From Agromyces subbeticus DSM 16689 (GTDB taxonomy: Bacteria; Actinomycetota; Actinomycetes; Actinomycetales; Microbacteriaceae): a DNA stretch of 64,000 bases. The position numbers and the translations under genes were made by a program. Positions 53,359 to 62,556 of the stretch are shown piece by piece (within the stretch, counting starts at the first letter, position 1; each line of letters begins with the position of its first letter). Under the pieces are notes generated by a model. It saw nothing but the letters and a program-made list of their open reading frames with translations, had not been told where the DNA came from and did not search any database. The stretch is taken from assembly GCF_000421565.1 (NCBI RefSeq), contig NZ_ATXG01000004.1, positions 158,313-222,312 on the forward strand. The letters run 5' to 3'.

Positions 53359-55260
53359 TCAGCGGAACTCGTTGAGCCGCTCGATCGCGATGATGCGCCG
53401 CGCGGCCTCGATGAGCGCGAGGTGCGAGAACGCCTGGGGAAAGTTGCCGAGGTGCCGGCCGCTGCTCGTGTCGAGCTCTTCGGCGAGGAGGCCGAGGGGC
53501 GAGGCGATGCGCAGCAGCTTCTCCATGAGCGCGCGGGCGCGAACGCCCTCGCCGATGATCGTCAGCGCCGAGACGAGCCAGAACGAGCAGATGAGGAAGG
53601 TGCCCTCGCGGCCCGACAGCCCGTCGTCGGTCTCGTCGGTGCGGTAGCGCAGCACGAAGCCGTCGTCGGTCAGCTCGTCGGCGATGGCGAGCGCCGAGGC
53701 ACGCAGTCGCGGGTCGCTCGCGGGCAGGAACCCGTGGATCGCCGCGAGCAGGGTCGAGGCGTCGAGCGAGTCGGTGTCGTAGTGCTGTCGCAGCACGCCG
53801 GCTTCGGTCACGCCCTTCGCGAGGATGTCGGCGCTGATCTCGTCGGCCACCGCGCGCCAGGCCGAGACGAGCGAGGCATCGCCGCGGATCTCGGCGAGCT
53901 TGGACGCCCGATCGAGCGCGACCCAGCACATGAGCTTCGACGACACGTAGTGGCGCGGTTCGCCGCGCGCCTCCCAGATGCCCTGGTCGGGGTCGCGCCA
54001 CACCGCGGCGGCGTTCTCGGCCTGCGCCTGGATCACCGGCCAGAGTGCACGCGGCAGACGCCCGCTGCGCCGCGTGTGCATGAGGATGGCGTCGAGCACC
54101 GAACCGTAGACGTCGTTCTGCCGCTGGTCGAACGCCCCGTTGCCGATGCGCACTGGGCTGGCCCCCTCGTAGCCCGACAGGTGCGGCAGCGTCGACTCGG
54201 TGAGGTCGCGCCGGCCGTCGATGCCGTACATGATCTGCAGCGCGCCGTTCTCGTTGGGCTCGAGCCCGGCGATGAACTGGATGAACTCGTCGGCCTCCCA
54301 ATCGAGGTCGAGGTAGTGCAGGGCCTGCACGGTGAACGAGGAGTCGCGGATCCAGTTGTAGCGATAGTCCCAGTTGCGCTCGCCGCCGGGCGTCTCGGGC
54401 AGCGAGGTTGTGAGCGCAGCGACGGTTGCGCCGGTGGGCAGGTAGGTGAGCCCCTTGATCGTGAGCGCCGATCGCTCGAGGGCCTCGCGCCACTGGTGGT
54501 CGGGCACGCGGGCGGCGCTCAGCCACTCGCGCCAGAACCGGGTCGTGGAGTCGAGTTGCGCGACCGCCTCGTCGAGGCTCGCCGCACCGCCGAGGTCGGC
54601 CGCCCACGACAGCGAGCTGTACACCTGCTCGCCGGCGTGCAGCACGTGCCTGGCCCTGGCCCGGCCGGCCTCGATGCCGAGCGACATGTCGGTGCGCAGT
54701 CGCAGCGACTGCTCGCCGCCGGTGGCGGTCGCGACATGCTCGTCGTCGCTCGTCCACGTGGCGGCCGTCTGGCCGTAGTCGAACACCGGCTCGCAGACGA
54801 GTTCGACCTCGACGCGTCCTTCGAGGCACGCGATCGTGCGCACGAGAGAGTGGGTGGCATCGTCGTCGGTCGGCGGACGCGTGTGCGGCGTGGTCAGGTC
54901 GGGGCCGAGTCGCGGCCCGATCGTGAGGGCGTCGCGCACCTCGATCCACCCGGTCGAGGTGCGCCAGGTGGTGACGAGCGTGTTCGTGCCGGGCTCGTAG
55001 GCGCGGGCCGAGGGCACGTCGAGCCCGAACGGACCGACCTTGAAGTAACCGGCCTGCCGGTCGAGCAGCGCGCCGAACACGCTCGGTGCGTCGAAGCGCG
55101 GTGCGCAGAGCCATCCGACCGCCCCGTCGGGCGCGACGAGGGCGCCGGTGTGGCAGTCGGAGAGGAAGGCGAAGTCCGCGATCGGCGGGAACGGCGACGG
55201 GGCAGCGACGCCGTCGAACTGAGTGGGGTTCGGCGCGGTCACTCCGCCATGACAGCACAC
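53359..55260 (-). CDS. Glycoside hydrolase family 15 protein (trehalase/glucoamylase-like)
   Basis: 633 residues. N-terminal beta domain (PIADFAFLSDCHTGALVAPDGAVGWLCAPRFDAPSVFG), then the GH15 barrel with NWDYRYNWIRDSSFTVQAL, a candidate catalytic acid in SGYEGASPVRIGN, WEARGEPRHYVSSKLMCWVALDRA and EGTFLICSFWLVSAL. No signal peptide, so cytoplasmic; actinobacterial relatives hydrolyse trehalose or short alpha-glucans. GTG 55260 or GTG 55242 (VTAPNPTQ) may be the start; neither has a clear ribosome site. The 5' end faces the YCII-sigma operon. Confidence 0.9.
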   Translation of the reverse strand: MCCHGGVTAPNPTQFDGVAAPSPFPPIADFAFLSDCHTGALVAPDGAVGWLCAPRFDAPSVFGALLDRQAGYFKVGPFGLDVPSARAYEPGTNTLVTTWRTSTGWIEVRDALTIGPRLGPDLTTPHTRPPTDDDATHSLVRTIACLEGRVEVELVCEPVFDYGQTAATWTSDDEHVATATGGEQSLRLRTDMSLGIEAGRARARHVLHAGEQVYSSLSWAADLGGAASLDEAVAQLDSTTRFWREWLSAARVPDHQWREALERSALTIKGLTYLPTGATVAALTTSLPETPGGERNWDYRYNWIRDSSFTVQALHYLDLDWEADEFIQFIAGLEPNENGALQIMYGIDGRRDLTESTLPHLSGYEGASPVRIGNGAFDQRQNDVYGSVLDAILMHTRRSGRLPRALWPVIQAQAENAAAVWRDPDQGIWEARGEPRHYVSSKLMCWVALDRASKLAEIRGDASLVSAWRAVADEISADILAKGVTEAGVLRQHYDTDSLDASTLLAAIHGFLPASDPRLRASALAIADELTDDGFVLRYRTDETDDGLSGREGTFLICSFWLVSALTIIGEGVRARALMEKLLRIASPLGLLAEELDTSSGRHLGNFPQAFSHLALIEAARRIIAIERLNEFR

Positions 55261-55363
55261 CCCTCTCGGCGGCCCCGAGAGGCGCGCCCGGCACCGATGC
55301 CGGCTTCAGGATCCGCGTCCCGCTTCCGGAAGGGATGACGAGGGCACCCGCGCACTGGCAGCA

Positions 55364-55381
55364 TGAGAAAGAAAATTCTCA
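55364..55381. promoter_or_regulatory. Inverted repeat before the YCII-sigma operon
   Basis: TGAGAA, 6-base spacer AGAAAA, TTCTCA, in an AT-rich island 82 bases before the YCII gene. The arms equal those of the operator at 17895, but the spacing is 6 instead of 2 bases. May be an operator or part of an ECF promoter. Confidence 0.35.
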
Positions 55382-55462
55382 CGACATGTCGATCCGGCCC
55401 CCGCTCGTTCGACGCCAGAGTGAGGCGGGCACTTCGGCCCCCTCCCACGAAGGAGAACCACC

Positions 55463-55897
55463 ATGAAGTACATGCTGATCATGCGGTCCAACGACGCAGC
55501 CGTCGAGGCATACGAGAACCTCGACTTCACCGAGGTCATCGCCGCGATGGGTGCCTACAACGAGTCGCTCATCAAGGCGGGCGTGCTGCTCGCCGGCGAG
55601 GGTCTCACCGATGCGAAGGAGGGCTTCGTCGTCGACTTCGACTCGACCCCGCCCGTCGTCACCGACGGCCCCTACGGCGAGACGAAGGAGCTGTTCAACG
55701 GCTTCTGGATCATCCAGGCCTCGAGCCCCGAAGAGGCCGCCGAATGGGCCAAGCGCTGCCCCCTCGGCCCGGGCTCGAAGCTCGAGGTGCGCCGAATCAC
55801 CGAGCTCGAGGACTTCCCGCAAGACAACGAGTGGATCCAGAAGGAGGCCGGCTGGCGCGCCGAAGCCGAAGGCAAGCTCGGCACCCCGGCCGAGTGA
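55463..55897 (+). CDS. YCII-related (DGPF-type) protein
   Basis: 144 residues, complete. YCII fold: KYMLIMRSNDAAVEAYENLD, GVLLAGEGLTDAKEGFVVDF, then VVTDGPYGETKELFNGFWII with the DGPF-family signature (DGPY here), SPEEAAEWAKRCPLGPGSKLEVRRI. Such proteins are typically encoded next to ECF42-type sigma factors, as here. AAGGAGA before the ATG. Enzymatic role unproven in the family. Confidence 0.9.
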   Translation: MKYMLIMRSNDAAVEAYENLDFTEVIAAMGAYNESLIKAGVLLAGEGLTDAKEGFVVDFDSTPPVVTDGPYGETKELFNGFWIIQASSPEEAAEWAKRCPLGPGSKLEVRRITELEDFPQDNEWIQKEAGWRAEAEGKLGTPAE

Positions 55898-55940
55898 CCG
55901 CCCCCCGAGACCGCACGAGCGCCGAACGAGACGTGAGCAG

Positions 55941-57260
55941 ATGAACGAGACGGATGCCCCGGGCACGGTCGGTTCGGCACCAGCCGATGCCGACCGGGCC
56001 CGGCGCGCCGTGGCCGCCGTCTGGCGCATCGAATCGGCGCGCATCGTCGCGACGCTCACCCGGTTCGTCGGCGACGTCGGGCAGGCCGAGGATCTCGCGC
56101 AGGAGGCGCTCGTCGAGGCGCTGCGGCAGTGGCCAGTCGAGGGTGTGCCGAACAACCCGGGCGCGTGGCTGACGGCGGTGGCGAAGCGCCGGGCCATCGA
56201 CGGCTGGCGCCGCCGCGAGCGGCTCGACGAGCGGTACGCCGCGATGGCGCACGATCTCGAGCGCGACGGCGCCGCGGCATCCGATACCTTCTGGGACCCC
56301 GACACCATCGACGACGACATCCTGCGCCTCATCTTCGTGTCGTGCCACCCGGTGCTCTCGCGAGAGGCGCAGATCGCACTGACCCTGCGCATCGTCGGCG
56401 GCCTCTCGAGCGAAGAGATCGCGCGGGCCTTCCTCGTGCCGACCGCGACGATCCAGCAGCGCATCGTGCGCGCCAAGAAGACGCTCGCCGCCGCGAAGGT
56501 GCCGTTCGAAGTGCCCGAGCCGAACGAGTACGCCGCGCGGCTCGCCTCGGTGCTGCAGGTGCTCTACCTGATCTTCAACGAGGGCTACCTGCCGGCCACC
56601 GGCGAGGCCTGGGTGCGACCGGATGTCTCGGCCGAGGCGCTGCGCCTCGCGCGCATGGTCGCTGGCCTCATGCGGCGCGAGCCCGAGGCGCAATCGCTCG
56701 TCGCACTGATGGAGTTCACCGCGTCGCGCTTCGCTGCGCGCACCGGGCGCGACGGCACCCCCATCTCCCTCGACGAGCAGGATCGCTCGCGCTGGGACCG
56801 CTCGCAGATCGCCCGGGGCAGCGAGGCGCTCGAACGCGCCGATCGCGTCGGCCGCGGCCGCGGCGCCTACGGCCTTCAGGCGGCGATCGCCGAGTGCCAC
56901 GCGGTCGCGGCATCCGTCGACGACACCGACTGGGCGCGCATCGTCGTGCTCTACGAGGCGCTCGGGCGGCTCGCGCCGTCACCCGTGGTCGACCTCAATC
57001 GGGCCGTCGCCGTCGCGATGTCGACGGGGCCGGCCAGCGCGCTGCGCATCGTCGACGAGCTCGTGCAGGGCGGCAGGCTCGCCGGCTACGCACCGCTGCC
57101 CGCGGTGCGCGGTGAGCTGCTGCGCCGACTCGGGCGCACCGGCGAGGCTCGCGGCGAGCTCGAGACCGCCGTTCGGCTGACCGGCAACGAGCAGGAGCGC
57201 GCGTCACTGCTCGCGAAGATCGCGGGGCTCGCTGCATCCCCCGAGTCGGGCACCGACTAG
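55941..57260 (+). CDS. ECF42-like sigma factor with C-terminal extension
   Basis: 439 residues. Sigma-2 region (ESARIVATLTRFVGDVGQAEDLAQEALVEALRQWP, GAWLTAVAKRRAIDGWRRRERL), sigma-4 region (ALTLRIVGGLSSEEIARAFLVPTATIQQRIVRAKKTL), then a helical, TPR-like extension (LNRAVAVAMSTGPASALRIVDEL, GRTGEARGELETAV) of some 230 residues that characterises ECF42. No anti-sigma gene is nearby; in this class the extension and the DGPF/YCII protein replace it. Follows the YCII gene by 43 bases. Confidence 0.9.
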   Translation: MNETDAPGTVGSAPADADRARRAVAAVWRIESARIVATLTRFVGDVGQAEDLAQEALVEALRQWPVEGVPNNPGAWLTAVAKRRAIDGWRRRERLDERYAAMAHDLERDGAAASDTFWDPDTIDDDILRLIFVSCHPVLSREAQIALTLRIVGGLSSEEIARAFLVPTATIQQRIVRAKKTLAAAKVPFEVPEPNEYAARLASVLQVLYLIFNEGYLPATGEAWVRPDVSAEALRLARMVAGLMRREPEAQSLVALMEFTASRFAARTGRDGTPISLDEQDRSRWDRSQIARGSEALERADRVGRGRGAYGLQAAIAECHAVAASVDDTDWARIVVLYEALGRLAPSPVVDLNRAVAVAMSTGPASALRIVDELVQGGRLAGYAPLPAVRGELLRRLGRTGEARGELETAVRLTGNEQERASLLAKIAGLAASPESGTD

Positions 57261-57300
57261 GGCAGCACGTCGAGCAGCGAGCAGCCGGCGCCGACCCCGC

Positions 57301-57810
57301 TCACCTCGCGAGGCGCAGCATGAGCAGCGCCGCGCGGGCCGCCTCGACGTCGCCGCCATCGCACGTCGCGAGCACCGCCGCACGCCAGGCAGCGGCCAGC
57401 ACGCGCCCGAGTGGCGGCGCCGCAGGCGCGACGAGCGTGTCGAGGAGGTCGGCCAGGGCATCGCCCGCGACGGCCGTGGGCGCGTCGGCCAGTATCCGCT
57501 GGAACTCCAGGCGCACGGCGAAGTCGAATCCGACGCCGAGCACCGCGGCGATCGAGTCCCGGTCGCCGGCGACCGAGCTCGCCGCTCCGGCCATGCGATC
57601 GAGCAGTCGTTGCTCGACGTCGGCGCGCACGAACCCGTAGAGCCCGAGTTTGCTGCCGAAGTGATGGTAGATCGCGCCCGTGGTCACATTCGCCTCTGCG
57701 GCGAGGTCTCCGACCGAGACCGCGTCGAACGGGCGCGCTCCGAACGCGCGCACCGCGGCGAGCGCGAGCCGCCCCTTGGCCGAGGTCGGTACCGGAATCC
57801 ACTCGCGCAT
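57301..57810 (-). CDS. TetR-family regulator
   Basis: 169 residues. HTH: LALAAVRAFGARPFDAVSVGDLAAEANVTTGAIYHHFGSKLGLYGFV, with the family YHHFGSK motif; variable ligand-binding helices follow. Divergent from the VOC gene with a 15-bp palindrome (57816) 5 bases before its own start, so it probably controls the VOC gene and itself. It converges with the sigma gene, 40 bases away. Ligand unknown. Confidence 0.9.
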   Translation of the reverse strand: MREWIPVPTSAKGRLALAAVRAFGARPFDAVSVGDLAAEANVTTGAIYHHFGSKLGLYGFVRADVEQRLLDRMAGAASSVAGDRDSIAAVLGVGFDFAVRLEFQRILADAPTAVAGDALADLLDTLVAPAAPPLGRVLAAAWRAAVLATCDGGDVEAARAALLMLRLAR

Positions 57811-57815
57811 GGTTA

Positions 57816-57830
57816 CATAATGGCGTTATG
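57816..57830. promoter_or_regulatory. TetR-type operator palindrome
   Basis: CATAA-TGGCG-TTATG, between the divergent TetR and VOC genes, in a sharply AT-rich patch. The palindrome overlaps a likely -10 for either gene. Confidence 0.6.
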
Positions 57831-57867
57831 CTGTGCCAAAACGCAATTACGACACGAAGGGCCGCTC

Positions 57868-58212
57868 ATGAAACTGCAATTCCTGTTTGCGCCGACGTCC
57901 GACCTGCAGGCCTCGCTCGCGCTCTACCGTGACGGGTTCGGGTGCGACGAGATCTGGCGCGAGGGCGACACGACGATCGCGCTCACGATGCCGGGCACCG
58001 ACGTGCAACTGATGCTCGACGCGAACGACCCGACCGCGCCCGCCGGCCCACTGTTCATCGTCGACGACGTGCTCGCGTTCCACGAGGGCCGACCGAGCGG
58101 CCTCACGGTCGTCGAGGAGCCGTCCGAGATCCCGGGTGGCTACTCCGCGACGTACAGCGATGCCGGCGGCATGACCATCTACGTGATGGACCAGTCGACC
58201 GACGCCGAGTAG
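57868..58212 (+). CDS. VOC-family (glyoxalase/bleomycin-resistance fold) protein
   Basis: 114 residues. Two beta-alpha-beta-beta-beta halves: QFLFAPTSDLQASLALYRDGFGCDEIWREGD, GTDVQLMLDAND, GPLFIVDDVLAFHEG, and GGYSATYSDAGGMTIYVMDQ. Short for a two-domain VOC protein but complete as a dimer-forming type. GAAGG before the ATG. Paired with the TetR gene. Activity unknown: binding, isomerase or antibiotic sequestration are all possible. Confidence 0.85.
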   Translation: MKLQFLFAPTSDLQASLALYRDGFGCDEIWREGDTTIALTMPGTDVQLMLDANDPTAPAGPLFIVDDVLAFHEGRPSGLTVVEEPSEIPGGYSATYSDAGGMTIYVMDQSTDAE

Positions 58213-58268
58213 CCGGGCGTCCAACGGTCTGGTCCGCGCGCCGCGCGGTTGCGAGATGAACCCGCCGT

Positions 58269-58937
58269 TCAGGCCGCGTACGACTCCAGACGGTCGGCCA
58301 GCTCGAGCGGGCGACTGAGGATCACATAGTGGCCGCCGTCGATCTCGTCGACGACGATTCCCAGTCGGTCGCGGGCGACCCGGCGCATGAACTCGGCGGG
58401 AAAGAACCGGTCGTGACGGCACAACAGGAACGTCGTCGGCACGTCAGGCCACCTTGCAAGCGCCCACGGCTGCTCGAACGGGGTGCCCGACTGCCGCCGC
58501 TGTCGCCCGAACGCCTCGGCGGCGAGCTCGGCCGGCAGGTCGTGGTAGAACAGGCCGATCTCGTCGGACGTGCCGCCGTCGCGCGCTTCCTGCTTGCGTC
58601 GCGCCTGCTCGTACCCGGTATTCGACCACCAGTCGCTCGGCGACTCCCCCGGTGACGGAATCATCGCGGTGACCAGCACGAGTCGTTCCACACGCAAGCG
58701 CTCGCAGACGAGCGGCGCCGTGAACCCCGCGAAGGAATGCGCCACCACGATGACCCCCTCGCGATCGCCGATGGCATCGACGACCGCGTCGGCGTACTCC
58801 GCCAGCCCGGCTGAGTCGTCATCGATCGGCAAGTCGACGACCACCACCCCGTGGCCACGGCGCTGAAGCTCGGCCTCCACCAAGTGCCAGTGCCAGGGCG
58901 TGCTCGCGGCACCGGGGATCAGCACGTACGTCGACAT
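58269..58937 (-). CDS. Alpha/beta-fold hydrolase (methylesterase-like)
   Basis: 222 residues. Starts YVLIPGAASTPWHWHLVEAEL (oxyanion), nucleophile in VVAHSFAGF, acidic residue in LLCRHDRFFP, and final His in DGGHYVILSRPLELAD. The pattern resembles plant-type methylesterases and their bacterial relatives. ATG at 58937 taken (STYVLIP at once); no ribosome site seen. Follows the RND transporter gene by 16 bases on the same strand, so possibly co-transcribed. Confidence 0.83.
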   Translation of the reverse strand: MSTYVLIPGAASTPWHWHLVEAELQRRGHGVVVVDLPIDDDSAGLAEYADAVVDAIGDREGVIVVAHSFAGFTAPLVCERLRVERLVLVTAMIPSPGESPSDWWSNTGYEQARRKQEARDGGTSDEIGLFYHDLPAELAAEAFGRQRRQSGTPFEQPWALARWPDVPTTFLLCRHDRFFPAEFMRRVARDRLGIVVDEIDGGHYVILSRPLELADRLESYAA

Positions 58938-58953
58938 CGGCGGTGAGCCCGGC

Positions 58954-61900
58954 CTAGATATCTGCGCCGGGTTCAGGCTCGGCATCGGCGGCCGCTCGCG
59001 TCGCGGATTCCCGCGGCACCGCCGCCTCCGACCCGCCAACGACCTTCGCCGCACGCTTCGCCCGGCGACGCTCGCGCCCGCCCTCGACGAGGTCGTACAG
59101 CACGGGCAGCACCACGAGCGTGAGCGCGGTCGACGACACGAGGCCGCCGATCACCACGAGCGCGAGCGGCTGCGAGATGAAGCCGCCGTGACCCGTGATG
59201 CCGAGCGCCATCGGCAGCAGCGCGAAGATCGTCGCGAGCGCCGTCATGAGAATCGGGCGGAGACGTCGGGACGCACCGTGCACGAGCGCATCGCGCACAC
59301 TCATGCCGCGATCGCGGTACTGGTTCACGAGGTCGACGAGCACGATGGCATTCGTCACGACGATGCCCACCAGCATGAGCACGCCGACGAGCGAGGCGAC
59401 GCCGAGCGGAATGCCGGTGATCACCTGCAGCGCGATCGCGCCGGTCGCCGCGAACGGCACCGATACGAGCAGCAGGAGCGGCTGCAGCAGCGAACGGAAG
59501 GTCGCCACCATCACGATGTAGACGATCAGGATCGCCGCGAGCAGCGCCAGACCGAGCTGCGAGAACGACTCCTGCTGGTCGGCGGTGACGCCGCCGATGG
59601 ACGCCGTGGTGCCGGCCGGCAGGTCGACCGTGTCGACGGCGGCGGCCACCGCGCCGCTCGCGGTGCCGAGGTCGTCACCCGAGGGCGTCGCCGAGACGGT
59701 CGCGCTGCGCAGTCCCTGCACCGTCGTGACGGATGCCGGCCCGTCGACGTTCTCGACCGTGGCGAGGGTATCGAGCCGCACGAGTCCGGCGGGCGTCGGC
59801 ACCTCGAGCGCCGAGAGCGTCTCGACGGTCGTCGGCGGATTGTCGGCGGCGAGGTAGATCGTCAGGGTCTTCTCGTCGATCACGATGGAACCGGCGCTCT
59901 GCGGCTGCATCGCGGCCGACACGAAGCCGCCGAGCGCGACCTCGGAGTAGCCCGCGGCCGCGGCATCCGTTCGGTTCACCTCGACGGCCACGTAGGGCTG
60001 GGACTCCGACAGGTTCGACGACACCTGCGCGAGCGAGTCGATGCCCTCGAGCTCGTCGACGACCGTGTCGGTCGCGGCCTGCAGGTCTTCGGCGTTCGAC
60101 GCCGTGATGTCGACCTCGATGTCGCTCGAGGCGCCGAAGCCGCTCGAGGCCGCCAGGGTCACCTCGCCGACGTCGTCGAGCTCGTCGAGCTCGGAGCGCA
60201 CCGTCGCCTGCAGCGCGTCTTGATCGGCACCCTCGTCGGTGGTGACCGAGTACCTGATGGTCGAGCTGCCGCCGCTGAAGGCCGCGGTGAGGCCCCGCCC
60301 GGTGCCGATCGACGTCTGCACGGTCTCGACGCCCTCGGTGCCGCGAATCTCCTGTTCGACCGGTTCGGATGCGGCATCCATGGCGTCGAGGCTCGTGCCG
60401 ACCGGCAGCTGCTGCGTCACCTGGAAGGTGTTCTGACCCGAGGAGCCGAGGAAGTTCGTCTTCATGAACGGCGTGAGGGCGACCGTGCCACCGAGGATGA
60501 GTACCGCGATGACGAGGGTGACCGCGCCGTGCTTCAGGGTCCACTCGATGATCGGCAGGTAGCCGCGCTGCAGGCGCGACGGGTGCTCAAGCTCGTCGAC
60601 CGCGGCGGCAGCGCCGGGTGCAGCGGCCGTCGGGCGAGCGGATGTCGCGGCCGCGGTCGAGCCGGCCGGAACGAGCCCGCTCGAGCCCGACTCGTCGCGC
60701 AGCTCGGGGGCGAGCCACACGTCGTCGACGAACGCCGCCGAGGCGACCTCGGCCGGATCTTCGTGTTTGGCGAGCTTCGCCGGCTTCAGGAACCAGTACG
60801 CGAGCACGGGCACGATCGTGAGTGAGACGAGGAGCGACGCGGCGAGCGCGATCGTGACGGTGAGGGCGAAGGGGCGGAAGAGCTCGCCCGTCACGCCCTC
60901 GACGAGCGCGAGCGGCAGGAAGACCGCGACCGTCGTGATGGTCGATGCCGTGATGGCGCCGGCGACCTCGCGCACCGCGCGCACGATCGTCGAGGCCCGG
61001 TCGACGCCCTCGACGAAGTGGCGCTTGATGTTCTCGATGACGACGATCGAGTCGTCGACGACGCGGCCGATCGCGATCGTGAGCGCACCGAGGGTCAGGA
61101 TGTTGAGCGTGTAGTCGGCCGCCTGCAGCCCGATGAACGTGATGAGCACCGAGGTGGGGATGGAGATCGCGGTGACGATGGTCGCGCGGATCGAGAGCAG
61201 GAAGACGAGGATCACGATCACGGCGAACGCGAGGCCGAGCAACCCCTCGGTGGCGAGCGACTCGATCGATTGCTCGATGTAGGGCGCCTGGTCGAAGACG
61301 ACCGTGAACGTTGCTCCCGCGTTCGTGGTGTCGAGCGACGACTCGAGGTCGGGCAGCAGCGCGGTCACGGCGTTCGAGACCTCGACGGTATTCGCGGCCG
61401 GCAGCTTCGTGACCGAGATCGTGAGGGCCGGCTCGCCGTCGACGCGCGAGATGCTCGAGACGGGGTTGTCGGTCAGCTCGACGGATGCCACGTCGGCGAT
61501 CGTCGCCGCGACGGGAACCGCGGTCGGGGCCGCGATCGCCTGCGCACCCTGGTCTGCCCCACCGGGCAGCTCGGCCGCCGGATCTTCAGAGCCGGGCGGC
61601 TCGGTGCCCTCGGCGGGCGTCTCGACCGGGACATCCGGAAGCTGCTGCTCGGTCGCGCCGAGCACGGGCAACGCCGCGATGTCGTCGACGCTCGTGAGGC
61701 GCGCCCCGGTCTGCACGGCGAACGTCGAGTCGCCCTCGGTGATGGTGCCGGCCGGCACCAGCAGGCCGTTCTGCTGCAGCGCATCGCGGATCGCCTGCTG
61801 GCTCAGCCCGAGGGCCGCGAGCTTCGCGGGATCGGGCGTGATCGTCACCCTCTGGCCGACCTCGCCGACGAGGGTTGCATCGCGCACGCCGTCGACATCG

Positions 61901-62394
61901 GTGATCTCGCCGAGCGTCGTGCGTTCGATCTCGTCGGAGAGGGCGCTGATGTCGTCGACGCCGGTGACCGCGATCTGCAGCACCGGGAAGTCATCGAGGC
62001 TGAGCGCGAGCACCTGCGGCTCGACGTCGTCGGGCAGCTGGCCGGCGATGCGGTTGACGGCCGACAGCAGTTTCTGCTCGGCGAAGGCGAGGTCGGTGCC
62101 GTAAGTGAAGCTCGCGACGACGCGGGAGACGCCCGTCGAGCTCGTCGTCGACGTCGACTCGAGCCCGGTGATGCCCTGGATCGCGGTCTCGATCGGCGTC
62201 GAGACATCGGCGTTGACGATGTCGGGTGACGCGCCCGGATAGCTCGTCACGATCGACAGCTGCGGGAACTCGATCGACGGCGCCAGCTCCTGCTTCAGGC
62301 TCGTGAGCGAGATGCCCCCGAAGATCGCGACGACGACGGTGATGAGGGCGATGAGCGCGCGGTTCTTCATGCTGAGCGCAGCGAGCAGGTGCAT
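58954..62394 (-). CDS. RND-superfamily efflux transporter, AcrB/SwrC-like
   Basis: 1146 residues. Two-fold RND architecture: helix 1 (ALIALITVVVAIFGGISL), porter domain (IVTSYPGASPDIVNADVSTPIE), helix 4 with proton-relay GRVVDDSIVVIENIKRHF, second half VTLVIAVLILGGTVALTPF, and FRSLLQPLLLLVSVPFAATGAI near helix 10-11. Pro/Glu-rich insertions near residues 255-290 and 575-610 are not in AcrB. No membrane-fusion or outer-membrane partner here, consistent with Gram-positive SwrC-type exporters for lipopeptides or drugs. Weak ribosome site before the ATG. Confidence 0.93.
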   Translation of the reverse strand: MHLLAALSMKNRALIALITVVVAIFGGISLTSLKQELAPSIEFPQLSIVTSYPGASPDIVNADVSTPIETAIQGITGLESTSTTSSTGVSRVVASFTYGTDLAFAEQKLLSAVNRIAGQLPDDVEPQVLALSLDDFPVLQIAVTGVDDISALSDEIERTTLGEITDVDGVRDATLVGEVGQRVTITPDPAKLAALGLSQQAIRDALQQNGLLVPAGTITEGDSTFAVQTGARLTSVDDIAALPVLGATEQQLPDVPVETPAEGTEPPGSEDPAAELPGGADQGAQAIAAPTAVPVAATIADVASVELTDNPVSSISRVDGEPALTISVTKLPAANTVEVSNAVTALLPDLESSLDTTNAGATFTVVFDQAPYIEQSIESLATEGLLGLAFAVIVILVFLLSIRATIVTAISIPTSVLITFIGLQAADYTLNILTLGALTIAIGRVVDDSIVVIENIKRHFVEGVDRASTIVRAVREVAGAITASTITTVAVFLPLALVEGVTGELFRPFALTVTIALAASLLVSLTIVPVLAYWFLKPAKLAKHEDPAEVASAAFVDDVWLAPELRDESGSSGLVPAGSTAAATSARPTAAAPGAAAAVDELEHPSRLQRGYLPIIEWTLKHGAVTLVIAVLILGGTVALTPFMKTNFLGSSGQNTFQVTQQLPVGTSLDAMDAASEPVEQEIRGTEGVETVQTSIGTGRGLTAAFSGGSSTIRYSVTTDEGADQDALQATVRSELDELDDVGEVTLAASSGFGASSDIEVDITASNAEDLQAATDTVVDELEGIDSLAQVSSNLSESQPYVAVEVNRTDAAAAGYSEVALGGFVSAAMQPQSAGSIVIDEKTLTIYLAADNPPTTVETLSALEVPTPAGLVRLDTLATVENVDGPASVTTVQGLRSATVSATPSGDDLGTASGAVAAAVDTVDLPAGTTASIGGVTADQQESFSQLGLALLAAILIVYIVMVATFRSLLQPLLLLVSVPFAATGAIALQVITGIPLGVASLVGVLMLVGIVVTNAIVLVDLVNQYRDRGMSVRDALVHGASRRLRPILMTALATIFALLPMALGITGHGGFISQPLALVVIGGLVSSTALTLVVLPVLYDLVEGGRERRRAKRAAKVVGGSEAAVPRESATRAAADAEPEPGADI

Positions 62395-62479
62395 TGCACG
62401 ATTCTCGCAGGCACGACCGTCGCCGATATCACGAACCGGTGAAATCCGGTCGACATCCAGTCAGGTGTCGCGGTCGAAA

Positions 62480-62502
62480 TCGACCCCCGTCCGGGGGGTC
62501 GA
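62480..62502. promoter_or_regulatory. Palindrome in the divergent RND/secreted-protein promoter region
   Basis: TCGACCCCC, spacer GTCCG, GGGGGTCGA: perfect 9-bp arms at the centre of the 162-base divergent gap. Possible operator; no matching regulator is next to it. Confidence 0.4.
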
Positions 62503-62556
62503 CTCGTGCGCAGACCGCCCCGTAGTCTTGCGAGCAGGGAAACGAAGGTGGTCGCC

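Noticed and set aside
53422..55338. A 638-codon open frame antisense to the GH15 gene
   Set aside because: Same reason: no start signals and no domain, while the GH15 frame has all family motifs.
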